Position numbers and translations under genes: made by a program. From positions 1 to 26,615 of IMG/VR virus record IMGVR_UViG_3300037493_001709: a DNA stretch of 26,615 nt; one strand, 5' to 3'. The DNA is from a virus. The notes under the pieces were generated by a model. The model did not search any database, was not told the origin of the DNA, and worked only from the letters and a program-made list of their open reading frames with translations. Positions 6,399-13,294 of this stretch are shown piece after piece (the first letter of the stretch is position 1; the number at the start of each line of letters is the position of its first letter).

Positions 6399-7937
6399 AT
6401 GTCATATCCATATTTACCAGTAAATCCTTGCTGTACAGATGTAGTTTTAAATACTCCTTGTGGGTGTAGCTCTACAATTACTAATGGTGGTTGTAATAGC
6501 AATGATCCATGTAGTACTCATTTAACTGCATCTAGCACTATTGTATATGATGGTCCTATACTTCCATGTATAGTAGCTGAACCATGTGATACGTTGAATG
6601 TAATCTTACAAAAGATAGATGAGATTATTTGTAATTTACAAACACAAATAAACTATTTAACTAATCAAGTTATTAATATCACCAATCAAATAATTATGAT
6701 TAATGGTGATATAATCAATATATACAATACATTAGGTGAATGTTGTGGTGCAACTACTACAACAACATCTACTACTACAGCAGCTCCTTGTGAAAGCTTC
6801 TCATTAGATAACACAGGACCTGATCCAGTAGCTGTAATCATTACTGACTGTATTACAGGAGAGCAAGAAGCTATTGTATTATTACCAGGAGAAACAGATA
6901 TTTGTGTTGAAACAGATAGTCCTCTAACTGTTCCAGGTACAGTGATTGTAACACCAAATGGTCCTTGTGGAACTACTACAACTACCACCACTGCAGCACC
7001 TACAACCACTACCACAACAACAGAAGCAATTCCTTGTGAATGTTTAACATTCTACAATGAAGATGTTGATTCTCACATTATAACTTATACAGATTGTAGT
7101 GGTAGTACAAGTAGACCAATAGAAATTCTTTCACATCAAACTATTCAAGTTTGTGGATGTTGTGGATTTGCTAGTGATGAGCTTGTAACTATATCAATAG
7201 GTGCAAATTGTATTTCTGGAGAATGTCCAACACCTTTAACAACAACAACAACTTCTAGTAGTACAAGTACAACAACTTCTACATCTACTAGTACATCAAC
7301 TTCTACAACAACATCTACTAGTACATCAACTTCTACAACAACATCTACTAGTTCAACTTCTACAACAACTACTTCAACTACATGTAATCCTGCTACTCCT
7401 CATCCATTTTCTGGTACAGTGGTAAATGGTACAAGTACTGTTCCTGATTCAGGTAGTTTCTTAGAAGATGCTTGTGCAGCTATTGATTGTTTACAAGATG
7501 CTAGTTGTACAGTAACTTCATCTTTTCCAGTATATTGGAATGTTGAATATCCAGGAATAGGGGATATTGCATATGCAGGATCTACTGGATGTACATTAGC
7601 ACTTGTAGGATATAATGGATATTTCCAAATTAACTATGATGGTATATGGGTTGTAGTTCAAATTATTGACAGCACAATAGTAGATTTTCCTACTTGTTCA
7701 CCAACAACTACCACCACCACAACTGTTGTAGATTGTATTAACTATTTAGTACAAGGACTTTCTCCATCAGGAACATGGGAAGGATTTGATTGTAATGGAG
7801 CTCCTATATCTGGAACAGTTGCAGGAGGAGGTACAGATGAAACAGGATGTATGAATGCATCAACATTAGTTCTTAGCAATGCATATATTAAAGAGTCTAC
7901 ACCTTGTACTACAACAACAACAACAACAGCATTATAA
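6399..7937 (+). CDS. Multidomain fibre/adhesin with Thr/Ser linkers
   Basis: This encodes 512 residues. Residues 1-63 are a Cys-rich adaptor. Residues 64-113 are a clear coiled coil with Ile/Leu heptads and many Asn, typical of trimeric fibres. Then come four small beta-rich domains of about 55-105 residues separated by Thr/Ser linkers. The second (near 210-275) starts CECLTFYN and carries a CGCCGF motif; a close relative lies in the next gene. The protein ends in a Thr tail (TTTTTTAL). The N-terminal adaptor is also shared with the next gene (VYDGPILPC here, TYDGTPLPC there). It is likely an elongated virion appendage exposing several small binding domains. The identity of the domains is not recognised. 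Confidence 0.7.
   Translation: MSYPYLPVNPCCTDVVLNTPCGCSSTITNGGCNSNDPCSTHLTASSTIVYDGPILPCIVAEPCDTLNVILQKIDEIICNLQTQINYLTNQVINITNQIIMINGDIINIYNTLGECCGATTTTTSTTTAAPCESFSLDNTGPDPVAVIITDCITGEQEAIVLLPGETDICVETDSPLTVPGTVIVTPNGPCGTTTTTTTAAPTTTTTTTEAIPCECLTFYNEDVDSHIITYTDCSGSTSRPIEILSHQTIQVCGCCGFASDELVTISIGANCISGECPTPLTTTTTSSSTSTTTSTSTSTSTSTTTSTSTSTSTTTSTSSTSTTTTSTTCNPATPHPFSGTVVNGTSTVPDSGSFLEDACAAIDCLQDASCTVTSSFPVYWNVEYPGIGDIAYAGSTGCTLALVGYNGYFQINYDGIWVVVQIIDSTIVDFPTCSPTTTTTTTVVDCINYLVQGLSPSGTWEGFDCNGAPISGTVAGGGTDETGCMNASTLVLSNAYIKESTPCTTTTTTTAL
7236..7383 (+). repeat. Thr/Ser-coding microsatellite with a perfect 30-bp tandem duplication
   Basis: Within this in-frame ACA/ACT/TCT tract, bases 7281-7310 are repeated exactly at 7311-7340, and a third partial copy runs to about 7352. 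Exact identity at the DNA level, including synonymous positions, points to recent slippage or unequal recombination rather than old divergence. Confidence 0.9.
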
Positions 7938-7946
7938 ATATAAAAC

Positions 7947-9395
7947 ATGGCTAATTGTCCACAAATAAATAATACAACAATAATAGGAACGAGTGCTGTC
8001 ACATATGATGGCACTCCACTTCCTTGTACAGATGTAAATACATGTGATGACTTAAATACAGTACTTGCTAAGTTTGATAGTGTTATATGTGCTGTAAACA
8101 GTGGTGTAAATGAACTTACAGATAATGTAACAAATATTACTGAAGAATTAATGCTTATTTCAGAAGATATAATTAACATTAATGATCAGCTTAATATATG
8201 TTGTCCAACAACTTCTACAACATCATCAACATCAACTTCAACATCTACATCTACTTCTACTTCTACAAGTACTACAACTACTACTACAACTGCTATACCT
8301 TGTAATTGTATAATTTTCTATAATGGAGAACCAACAATACAAGAAATAGAATATAATGATTGTTCAGGAGAAACTCAGTACACTATAATACAAGTAGGTG
8401 CTACAGATAGCTATTGTGGATGTTGTGGAGTTACACATGCTCCTTTAGTAACAGTTATAGAAGGTGGTGCATGTATTTCAGGAGTTTGTCCATCAACAAC
8501 TAGTACAACTACTACCACACCACCAACCACTACCACTACAAGTAGTTCTAGCACTTCTACTACTAGTACATCTAGTACAAGTAGCACTTCTACAACAAGT
8601 ACAAGTAGCACTACGACTACCACTACAACTGTATATGATTATTGTCCATCTTCTATTGTATCGACAAATTCACAACAGTGGTCTGCATTAACTACTACTC
8701 CTGATGGAACTATATATGGATGTACACTTAGTGGAGTTGTTTATAAATACCCTGTAGGAGGACCTTGGTCTACTGTTTCTAGTTCAGGTGCAATTAATGC
8801 AGCTCTTGCAGCAGATTCATTAGGTAATGTGTATGGTGCAGTTAATGGAGGTACATTATATTTAAAACCTTTTAGTTCATCTACATTCACTCCTATTATT
8901 CCATTTGCTGGAAATGATTCTTGGAGAGGATTATACGTAGATCAAGCTGATACATTATGGACAGTTGATAATGCTGGTGCAATTTATACAAGAGCAGTGT
9001 CTGCAACTGGATTTACATATCATGGAGTAACACCTAGTACAGGAGCAAGAGATATCACTGTAGCTCCTAATGGAGATGTTTATGTTTGTGGTCCTTTTAA
9101 TATTTGGAAACAAACAGGGGGAACTGGATCATTTGTTTCATTACCTACATCACCAGGATATTGGACTAGTATATCAGCAGCATCTAATGGAGATATTATA
9201 TGTGTTGGTGAAAAACAATCTCCTTATGCAGGTGGTGTATGGGTAATACGTTCAGGCACAACTACATTTACTAAACTTTCTTGTGATAGTGATAGTGATT
9301 GGTCAGCAGTTCGTTCAATTGGAGGTGGTCAATTCTATGCATCACAAACAATTAGTGTAGGTGAAGGTGATGGAGAAGTTTATATATTCGGTTAA
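7947..9395 (+). CDS. Fibre/adhesin with C-terminal six-bladed beta-propeller (probable)
   Basis: This encodes 482 residues. Residues 1-32 are the Cys adaptor shared with the upstream gene, and 33-87 a coiled coil. A first Thr/Ser linker (about 89-117) leads into a 65-residue Cys-rich domain (CNCIIFYN, CGCCG), paralogous to one in the upstream protein. A second linker runs to about residue 229. The C-terminal 250 residues show about six repeats of roughly 40 residues, each with a small-residue strand, a turn like DGTIY, GNVY or GDVY, and often a preceding W-S or W-x-x-I: the pattern of a tectonin-like or lyase-like beta-propeller. Such propellers often bind sugars. The likely role is host-surface recognition. 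The T/S-linker-then-propeller order recurs in the gene at 18296. Confidence 0.72.
   Translation: MANCPQINNTTIIGTSAVTYDGTPLPCTDVNTCDDLNTVLAKFDSVICAVNSGVNELTDNVTNITEELMLISEDIININDQLNICCPTTSTTSSTSTSTSTSTSTSTSTTTTTTTAIPCNCIIFYNGEPTIQEIEYNDCSGETQYTIIQVGATDSYCGCCGVTHAPLVTVIEGGACISGVCPSTTSTTTTTPPTTTTTSSSSTSTTSTSSTSSTSTTSTSSTTTTTTTVYDYCPSSIVSTNSQQWSALTTTPDGTIYGCTLSGVVYKYPVGGPWSTVSSSGAINAALAADSLGNVYGAVNGGTLYLKPFSSSTFTPIIPFAGNDSWRGLYVDQADTLWTVDNAGAIYTRAVSATGFTYHGVTPSTGARDITVAPNGDVYVCGPFNIWKQTGGTGSFVSLPTSPGYWTSISAASNGDIICVGEKQSPYAGGVWVIRSGTTTFTKLSCDSDSDWSAVRSIGGGQFYASQTISVGEGDGEVYIFG
8206..8298 (+). repeat. Thr/Ser-coding microsatellite, first linker of the propeller adhesin
   Basis: In-frame ACA/TCA/ACT/TCT run encoding about 30 Thr and Ser residues, including an ACATCTACATCTACTTCT dinucleotide-codon alternation (Thr-Ser repeats). 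It joins the coiled coil to the CGCCG-type domain. Confidence 0.8.
8494..8630 (+). repeat. Thr/Ser-coding microsatellite, second linker of the propeller adhesin
   Basis: In-frame ACA/ACT/AGT/AGC tract of about 45 codons, with the PTTTTTSSSSTST run that also occurs twice in the stalk at 4488-4772. It separates the Cys-rich domain from the propeller. Confidence 0.8.
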
Positions 9396-9415
9396 AATCA
9401 ATAAAATAAAATAAA

Positions 9416-9706
9416 ATGACAGTATTTATAACATTAACATTAGCTGGGGCTAATGTGGGTCCATTCAATTTATACTCAGATATTGATGGATATACAACAG
9501 CGTTTGAATCAGGAGTGAGTGCAGCTGCATTACTTGCAGGATATGCTTCAAATTTAGTACCTGATGGTACAACAACTATTAGATTACTTTCTACTGGACA
9601 ATGTACTAACTACTTTGATATAGTGTTAAGAAGTGAACCAACCACTACAACTACTAGTACATCAAGCAGTAGTACAACAACAACAACTACCACAACTCCT
9701 CCTTAA
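9416..9706 (+). CDS. Small 'VGPF' beta-domain protein with Thr/Ser tail
   Basis: This encodes 96 residues. Residues 1-73 form a compact beta domain: ITLTLAGANVGPFNLYSDID, a middle helix-like part, then IRLLSTGQCTNYFDIVLR. Residues 74-96 are a Thr/Ser tail ending in PP. The same fold signature opens the protein at 19857 (ITIKLVQTGPNVGPFDITD, then ILKSTGKCNVSFTVMLK), so the two are paralogous domains. In both places the gene directly follows one that carries a propeller-like domain. It is probably a small docking or capping unit for the appendage made by its upstream neighbour. No enzyme motif is seen. It ends the accessory block and is followed by terminators. Confidence 0.65.
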   Translation: MTVFITLTLAGANVGPFNLYSDIDGYTTAFESGVSAAALLAGYASNLVPDGTTTIRLLSTGQCTNYFDIVLRSEPTTTTTSTSSSSTTTTTTTTPP

Positions 9707-9717
9707 TAACTTTAAAA

Positions 9718-9748
9718 AAATCCTGTTTTGTTGGTTTTACAGGAATTT
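9718..9748 (+). terminator. First of two tandem terminator-type hairpins
   Basis: AAATCCTGT (9718-9726) pairs with ACAGGAATTT (9739-9748) with one bulged A, around a 12-base loop. It follows the end of the appendage block. The trailing T-run is short, so on its own it would be weak. Confidence 0.5.
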
Positions 9749-9777
9749 CTCCTCAAGATTTTTCTTGGGGAGTTTTT
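9749..9777 (+). terminator. Rho-independent terminator ending the appendage block
   Basis: CTCCTCAAGA (9749-9758) pairs with TCTTGGGGAG (9763-9772), ten pairs with one G-U, around a TTTT loop. TTTTT follows at 9773-9777. With the hairpin just upstream it makes an efficient end to transcription before the neck and tail genes. Confidence 0.88.
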
Positions 9778-9780
9778 GTT

Positions 9781-9823
9781 TATAACTAAAATAGTTATAA
9801 ATAATTACATGGATAACTAAAAT
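9781..9823 (+). promoter_or_regulatory. Operator-like inverted and direct repeats
   Basis: TATAACTA (9781-9788) and TAGTTATA (9792-9799) form a perfect 8-bp inverted repeat with a 3-base spacer. The sequence ATAACTAAAAT occurs at 9782-9792 and again at 9813-9823, 31 bases apart, about three helical turns. They sit just upstream of a promoter-like sequence, which suits a regulator-binding site. The low complexity of AT-rich DNA makes chance a real alternative. Confidence 0.35.
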
Positions 9824-9825
9824 TA

Positions 9826-9858
9826 TTTGGAATATATAAAAACTATTGTTTATCTTTA
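9826..9858 (+). promoter_or_regulatory. Candidate Bacteroidetes-type promoter for the neck/tail operon
   Basis: TTTG (9826-9829) is followed after 21 bases by TATCTTTA (9851-9858). The Bacteroidetes primary-sigma consensus is TTTG (or TTG), a spacer of about 19-21, then TAnnTTTG, so this matches except for the last base. It lies after two terminators and 28 bases before the ATG at 9887, where a promoter would be needed. Late genes of some crAss-like phages may instead be read by a phage RNA polymerase, so this is only a candidate. Confidence 0.42.
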
Positions 9859-9886
9859 CAATATTTTTTAACTAATATGAGTACAT

Positions 9887-11101
9887 ATGTCTGAAAACCA
9901 AAGCTTGTTACACCGATTAGAAGAGTTATTAAGTCAGAAGAAAAGTAAAAAATTCTACGCTGAGAAATTAGGAATAAGTGAATATGAAGTGAATGAGCTC
10001 ATGAGAGAGCTTAAAGAAAAAGATACTGAAACTACAATAAGAAACTTTGCAGAAGAACGTAAAGTTAATCTGGAAAGAGGAACAATAGAAAGTACAATAG
10101 TTATTGACTATGAACCTAAAGATGATCTTGAACTAGCTAAGCTACACAAGATAAACTTAGATAAGTATGTAATTACAAACTACTGGTCTAAGATGTTACC
10201 AAGTGGGAAGTTTACTTCCTCAGTCTTCTCAAAAAGAAAAGAAGCAAAAGATTACTCTCCTGAAGACTTTGCTAAGTTTTTAGAAAACTACAAACCAAAT
10301 AATGTAGAGGTTAATAAACCAAAACCATCAAATCATAAAGATTATGTAGATGTAGAAATCTCTATAGCTGATTATCATTTAGCTAAGAAAACTGTAGATG
10401 GTGATAATGATCCAACAACTAGAGCTTTAAGATATATGAATGTGGCTCAGTCTTTGATTGAGAAAGTGGAAGCTAATTACAACATAAACACTGTAGTGCT
10501 TCCTATATCAAACGATTTCTTCCATACAGATAACTATCAACATCAAACTACAAACGGTACTCCACAAGATACTATAATGGATTATGCTGATGAATATGAA
10601 GTGGGATTTGCTCTTCTTGTAGATACAATTAATATGTTAAGACAACATTCCAGCACTGTAATTGTTGTTCTTGTACAAGGAAATCATGACAGAACTAAAT
10701 CTTTTTATCTAGCTCACGCATTAGATATATTCTTTAGAGAGGAGTTAGATGTACAATTTATAAGAGAACATTCTGTTGTTAAAGGATTGACATTAGGAAA
10801 TACATTTATTGGATGGCATCATGGTAACTGTAAGTTAGAAGACTTACCATTATTATTTGCAACACATCCACAATATAGTCACCAATTTGGTAATGCTATT
10901 TATAGAGAGGTACATACAGGTGATAAACATCACTATATGGCTAAAGAGGTTAAAGGAGTAAGAATACAACAAATGCCTAGTTTGTCTGGAACAGATAGAT
11001 GGCACTTAGATAATAACTTCGTACATTCAGTACGTGCAGCTCTTGCTTTAGTCTATGATCTTAATCTAGGTAAGATAGCAGAGTTTGAAACTCGAATATA
11101 A
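9887..11101 (+). CDS. Calcineurin-like metallophosphoesterase with N-terminal HTH-like region
   Basis: This encodes 404 residues. The catalytic metallophosphoesterase motifs appear in order: D162-x-H164 (ADYH), N209-D210 followed by H213, G265-N-H-D-R269, G309-W-H-H-G313, and G345-D-K-H-H349. These are the metal ligands of a two-metal phosphoesterase acting on a phosphodiester or phosphomonoester. Residues 1-45 resemble a helix-turn-helix (YAEKLGISEYEVNELMRELK), suggesting DNA binding. The combination points to a nuclease or DNA-processing role, perhaps during packaging, ejection or host DNA breakdown; the substrate is unknown. It is the first gene after a terminator and candidate promoter and is followed after 2 bases by a connector-type gene. 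The ATG at 9877 is in another frame and stops at once. Confidence 0.85.
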   Translation: MSENQSLLHRLEELLSQKKSKKFYAEKLGISEYEVNELMRELKEKDTETTIRNFAEERKVNLERGTIESTIVIDYEPKDDLELAKLHKINLDKYVITNYWSKMLPSGKFTSSVFSKRKEAKDYSPEDFAKFLENYKPNNVEVNKPKPSNHKDYVDVEISIADYHLAKKTVDGDNDPTTRALRYMNVAQSLIEKVEANYNINTVVLPISNDFFHTDNYQHQTTNGTPQDTIMDYADEYEVGFALLVDTINMLRQHSSTVIVVLVQGNHDRTKSFYLAHALDIFFREELDVQFIREHSVVKGLTLGNTFIGWHHGNCKLEDLPLLFATHPQYSHQFGNAIYREVHTGDKHHYMAKEVKGVRIQQMPSLSGTDRWHLDNNFVHSVRAALALVYDLNLGKIAEFETRI

Positions 11102-11103
11102 TT

Positions 11104-11832
11104 ATGGCAACATTAAGAAAATTAGTATCAGATGTTAGAAGTGTCCACAAGATACTTTCTACAGATAGTCTTATTACAGATAGAGCTATTGCTTCTGAAA
11201 TCAGAAACAATGCTCTATTACTTATAAAGAGAGAAACCAATTTAAGAAAACTTTGGGCAACTGATACATTATTCACTACTATTCCTTGTTTAGAGATGGT
11301 GGAAGTACCTATCTCTGAATGTTGTGATTATGTAGATGAATGTACTATTGCTAGAACAAAATTTAAACTTCCACGTGTATCAGAAGGTAATTACCAATAT
11401 GTAATACAAGGGGTTTATTCTATTAATGCTTTAGGTGGTACAGGAAAGAAACTAAAAGAAATAACTGTTAATAGATATATTAATCTATTAAAACTTCCTA
11501 TAATTAAAAATGAAGAATATTTCTGGATTACAAATGGATATCTTTATGTAAATAATCCAATGATTAGATCAATTAGATTTGTTGCATTATTTGAAGAAGA
11601 TGTTGAAAATGAAATCATGTATCCAGAATGTGGATGTGGAAGTCCAGAATATACAATTGATGAAATCTGTAAGAATCCATTAGATAAAGAGTTTGCTCTT
11701 CCTGGATATTTGGAACAGCAAACTTTACAGCTTACATCTCAAAAACTACTATCTACATACTTTAATGTTAAAACAGATAATAGTCAAGAAGGAATAGATG
11801 GTCAACAACCAAATTCAAAACCAACTAATTAA
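11104..11832 (+). CDS. Neck/ring structural protein (probable)
   Basis: This encodes 242 residues. The N-terminal 60 are helical (KLVSDVRSVHKILSTDSLIT and RETNLRKLW). The central part is beta-rich with Cys pairs (ECCDYVDEC near 73-81, and PECGCGSPEY near residues 178-187). The C-terminus is a helix plus a polar tail. A helical start with a small beta body between the phosphoesterase and the tail tubular gene matches the location of crAss-like ring or connector proteins that extend the portal. It overlaps the next gene by one base (TAATG), indicating translational coupling. The ring assignment is by context, not by a diagnostic motif. Confidence 0.6.
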   Translation: MATLRKLVSDVRSVHKILSTDSLITDRAIASEIRNNALLLIKRETNLRKLWATDTLFTTIPCLEMVEVPISECCDYVDECTIARTKFKLPRVSEGNYQYVIQGVYSINALGGTGKKLKEITVNRYINLLKLPIIKNEEYFWITNGYLYVNNPMIRSIRFVALFEEDVENEIMYPECGCGSPEYTIDEICKNPLDKEFALPGYLEQQTLQLTSQKLLSTYFNVKTDNSQEGIDGQQPNSKPTN

Positions 11833-12308
11833 TGAGAACAAAGGTTGATTGGAGAAGCTCTAGCAAAGACAACTATAATCAGTTTTGTAAAAAACACCCC
11901 TCTATAAAACTTACATACGATGAGTGGAGAAATATCGTCTACACTTATAATGAATCTTTTAAAGAATATATATTAGAGACAGGTGAGAAAGCAAAGCTTC
12001 CTTATGGGTTTGGAGATTTCTCAATTAACAAAAAGAAAAGAAAAAAAGTAACACAAGCTGATGGAAAAGAATTTATCAATCTTCCAATCGACTGGCAAAA
12101 GACTAAAGAGAAAGGAAAGGTTATTTATAACTTTAATTATCATACGGAAGGTTATTTTTTTGGTTGGATGTGGTTTAAACAATCTGCACGTTTTAAAAAC
12201 TCTGACCTTTGGTATTTCAAACCTTCTAGACTTACATCAAGACTTTTATCACACTACTTAAAAACCAGCGACAAGTACCAAAATATATATCGTGAATGGA
12301 AAAAATAA
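11832..12308 (+). CDS. HU/IHF-like DNA-binding protein (probable)
   Basis: This encodes 158 residues, strongly basic. Residues 51-72 (GEKAKLPYGFGDFSINKKKR and two more Lys) resemble the HU/IHF signature, in which a helix leads into a GFG-x-F strand and then the basic beta-arm. GKEFINLPID further on resembles the strand that closes the arm. The C-terminal half is aromatic and basic (WMWFKQSARF, WYFKPSRLTSRLLSHYLK) and is not part of a standard HU protein. crAss-like phages are known to carry an IHF-type gene next to the tail tubular gene, which fits. It may bend or compact DNA or act in late gene control. ATG overlaps the previous stop. The alternative is a phage-specific basic protein with a chance resemblance. 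Confidence 0.65.
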   Translation: MRTKVDWRSSSKDNYNQFCKKHPSIKLTYDEWRNIVYTYNESFKEYILETGEKAKLPYGFGDFSINKKKRKKVTQADGKEFINLPIDWQKTKEKGKVIYNFNYHTEGYFFGWMWFKQSARFKNSDLWYFKPSRLTSRLLSHYLKTSDKYQNIYREWKK

Positions 12309-12314
12309 TGCATT

Positions 12315-13289
12315 ATGTCATACTACTATAAATATAATTTTGTATCTCCAGAGCCTGTCTACTCAACTGTAAAAGAAGAACTGAAAAGTTATTTTGATAC
12401 TGGTGCAGTAGATGATCTTTTATTTCCTACCTACTTAGACAAATGTCTTAAGAAGTTAGGAAGAACCACATTTGTAATAAGTGAGGAAATTTTATTTATA
12501 GAAGATTTCCAAGCTAGACTTCCTGATAATTTTTATGCTGTAAGAGAAGCTTGGATGTGTACAGCAGTTGCTGGTTATCCATACCAAACAGCTAATTCAT
12601 TTTATTCTCAAGCAGCTAATGCAACCACTATTCAAGTATCTCCATTAACTATTGGAGGAACTCCTTGTACTCAACCTGGTTGTCAAGATCCAGCTTGTAA
12701 TGGTACATGTATGCCAGAATTGGTACAAGCTGTATATAAAACAAACAACACTGTAGCTAGAGGATATAATCATGAGTATTTACTTAAACCTGGAAATATC
12801 TCTGCAAGACAAAACTGTGGTGTGGAATATACAAGTACTTGGGACTTCTATGCAGAAGCTCCTCCTATTCATGAGTTCACTCCTGGTGCTGCTAGTTATG
12901 ACTCATTTGATATCAGAGATAATAAGTTTGTAACCAACTTCAGAAATGGTGTTGTTCACTTGTTATTCTATGCTACAGAATATGATGAAATAGGAAATCA
13001 AATGATTCCTGATAACTATCGTATTAGAGAGTATGTAGAAGCGTTTCTTAAATTCAAGATATTTGAAACTCTTACTAATCAAACTAATGATGAAACCTTC
13101 AATCAATTACAACAGAAGTTAGTATATTACAAACAGATGTATGAAGAAGCTTATATCATGGCTGAGATTGAAATGAAGAAACAAAGTCCTTGGGAAAAAC
13201 AAAGAAGAATTAAAAACGATCTTAATAGATTTAATATGTATGAGCTTCCTAACCGTACTAATAGATATGGTAGAAGACGTAATAACTAA
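12315..13289 (+). CDS. Tail tubular / ring protein, P22 gp4-like
   Basis: This encodes 324 residues. The N-terminus (VSPEPVYSTVKEELKSYFDT, then DDLLFPTYLDKCLKKLG) is what I recognise from the crAss-like tail tubular or ring protein related to P22 gp4 head-completion proteins: helices that dock under the portal. The middle is beta-rich with a Cys cluster (CTQPGCQDPACNGTC near residues 117-131) that could bind metal. The C-terminal 80 residues are long charged helices ending in a basic, Arg-rich tail (NRTNRYGRRRNN). It forms a ring of the neck between portal and muzzle. It lies directly upstream of the muzzle gene, the order seen in this phage group. Confidence 0.8.
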   Translation: MSYYYKYNFVSPEPVYSTVKEELKSYFDTGAVDDLLFPTYLDKCLKKLGRTTFVISEEILFIEDFQARLPDNFYAVREAWMCTAVAGYPYQTANSFYSQAANATTIQVSPLTIGGTPCTQPGCQDPACNGTCMPELVQAVYKTNNTVARGYNHEYLLKPGNISARQNCGVEYTSTWDFYAEAPPIHEFTPGAASYDSFDIRDNKFVTNFRNGVVHLLFYATEYDEIGNQMIPDNYRIREYVEAFLKFKIFETLTNQTNDETFNQLQQKLVYYKQMYEEAYIMAEIEMKKQSPWEKQRRIKNDLNRFNMYELPNRTNRYGRRRNN

Positions 13290-13294
13290 TCACT

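Noticed and set aside
7236-7383. CRISPR-like repeat array
   Set aside because: The repeats are contiguous, in frame and encode Thr/Ser, with no unique spacers of regular size.
9437-9706. Bacteriophage O-glycosylation of the Thr/Ser linkers by the host system
   Set aside because: Bacteroidetes general O-glycosylation acts on exported proteins, while phage virions assemble in the cytoplasm. No glycosyltransferase is seen here, so there is no support in the window.
1457-11832. Homology between the 243-residue protein at 1457 and the 242-residue protein at 11104
   Set aside because: Lengths and broad architecture match, but no shared motif could be found by eye.
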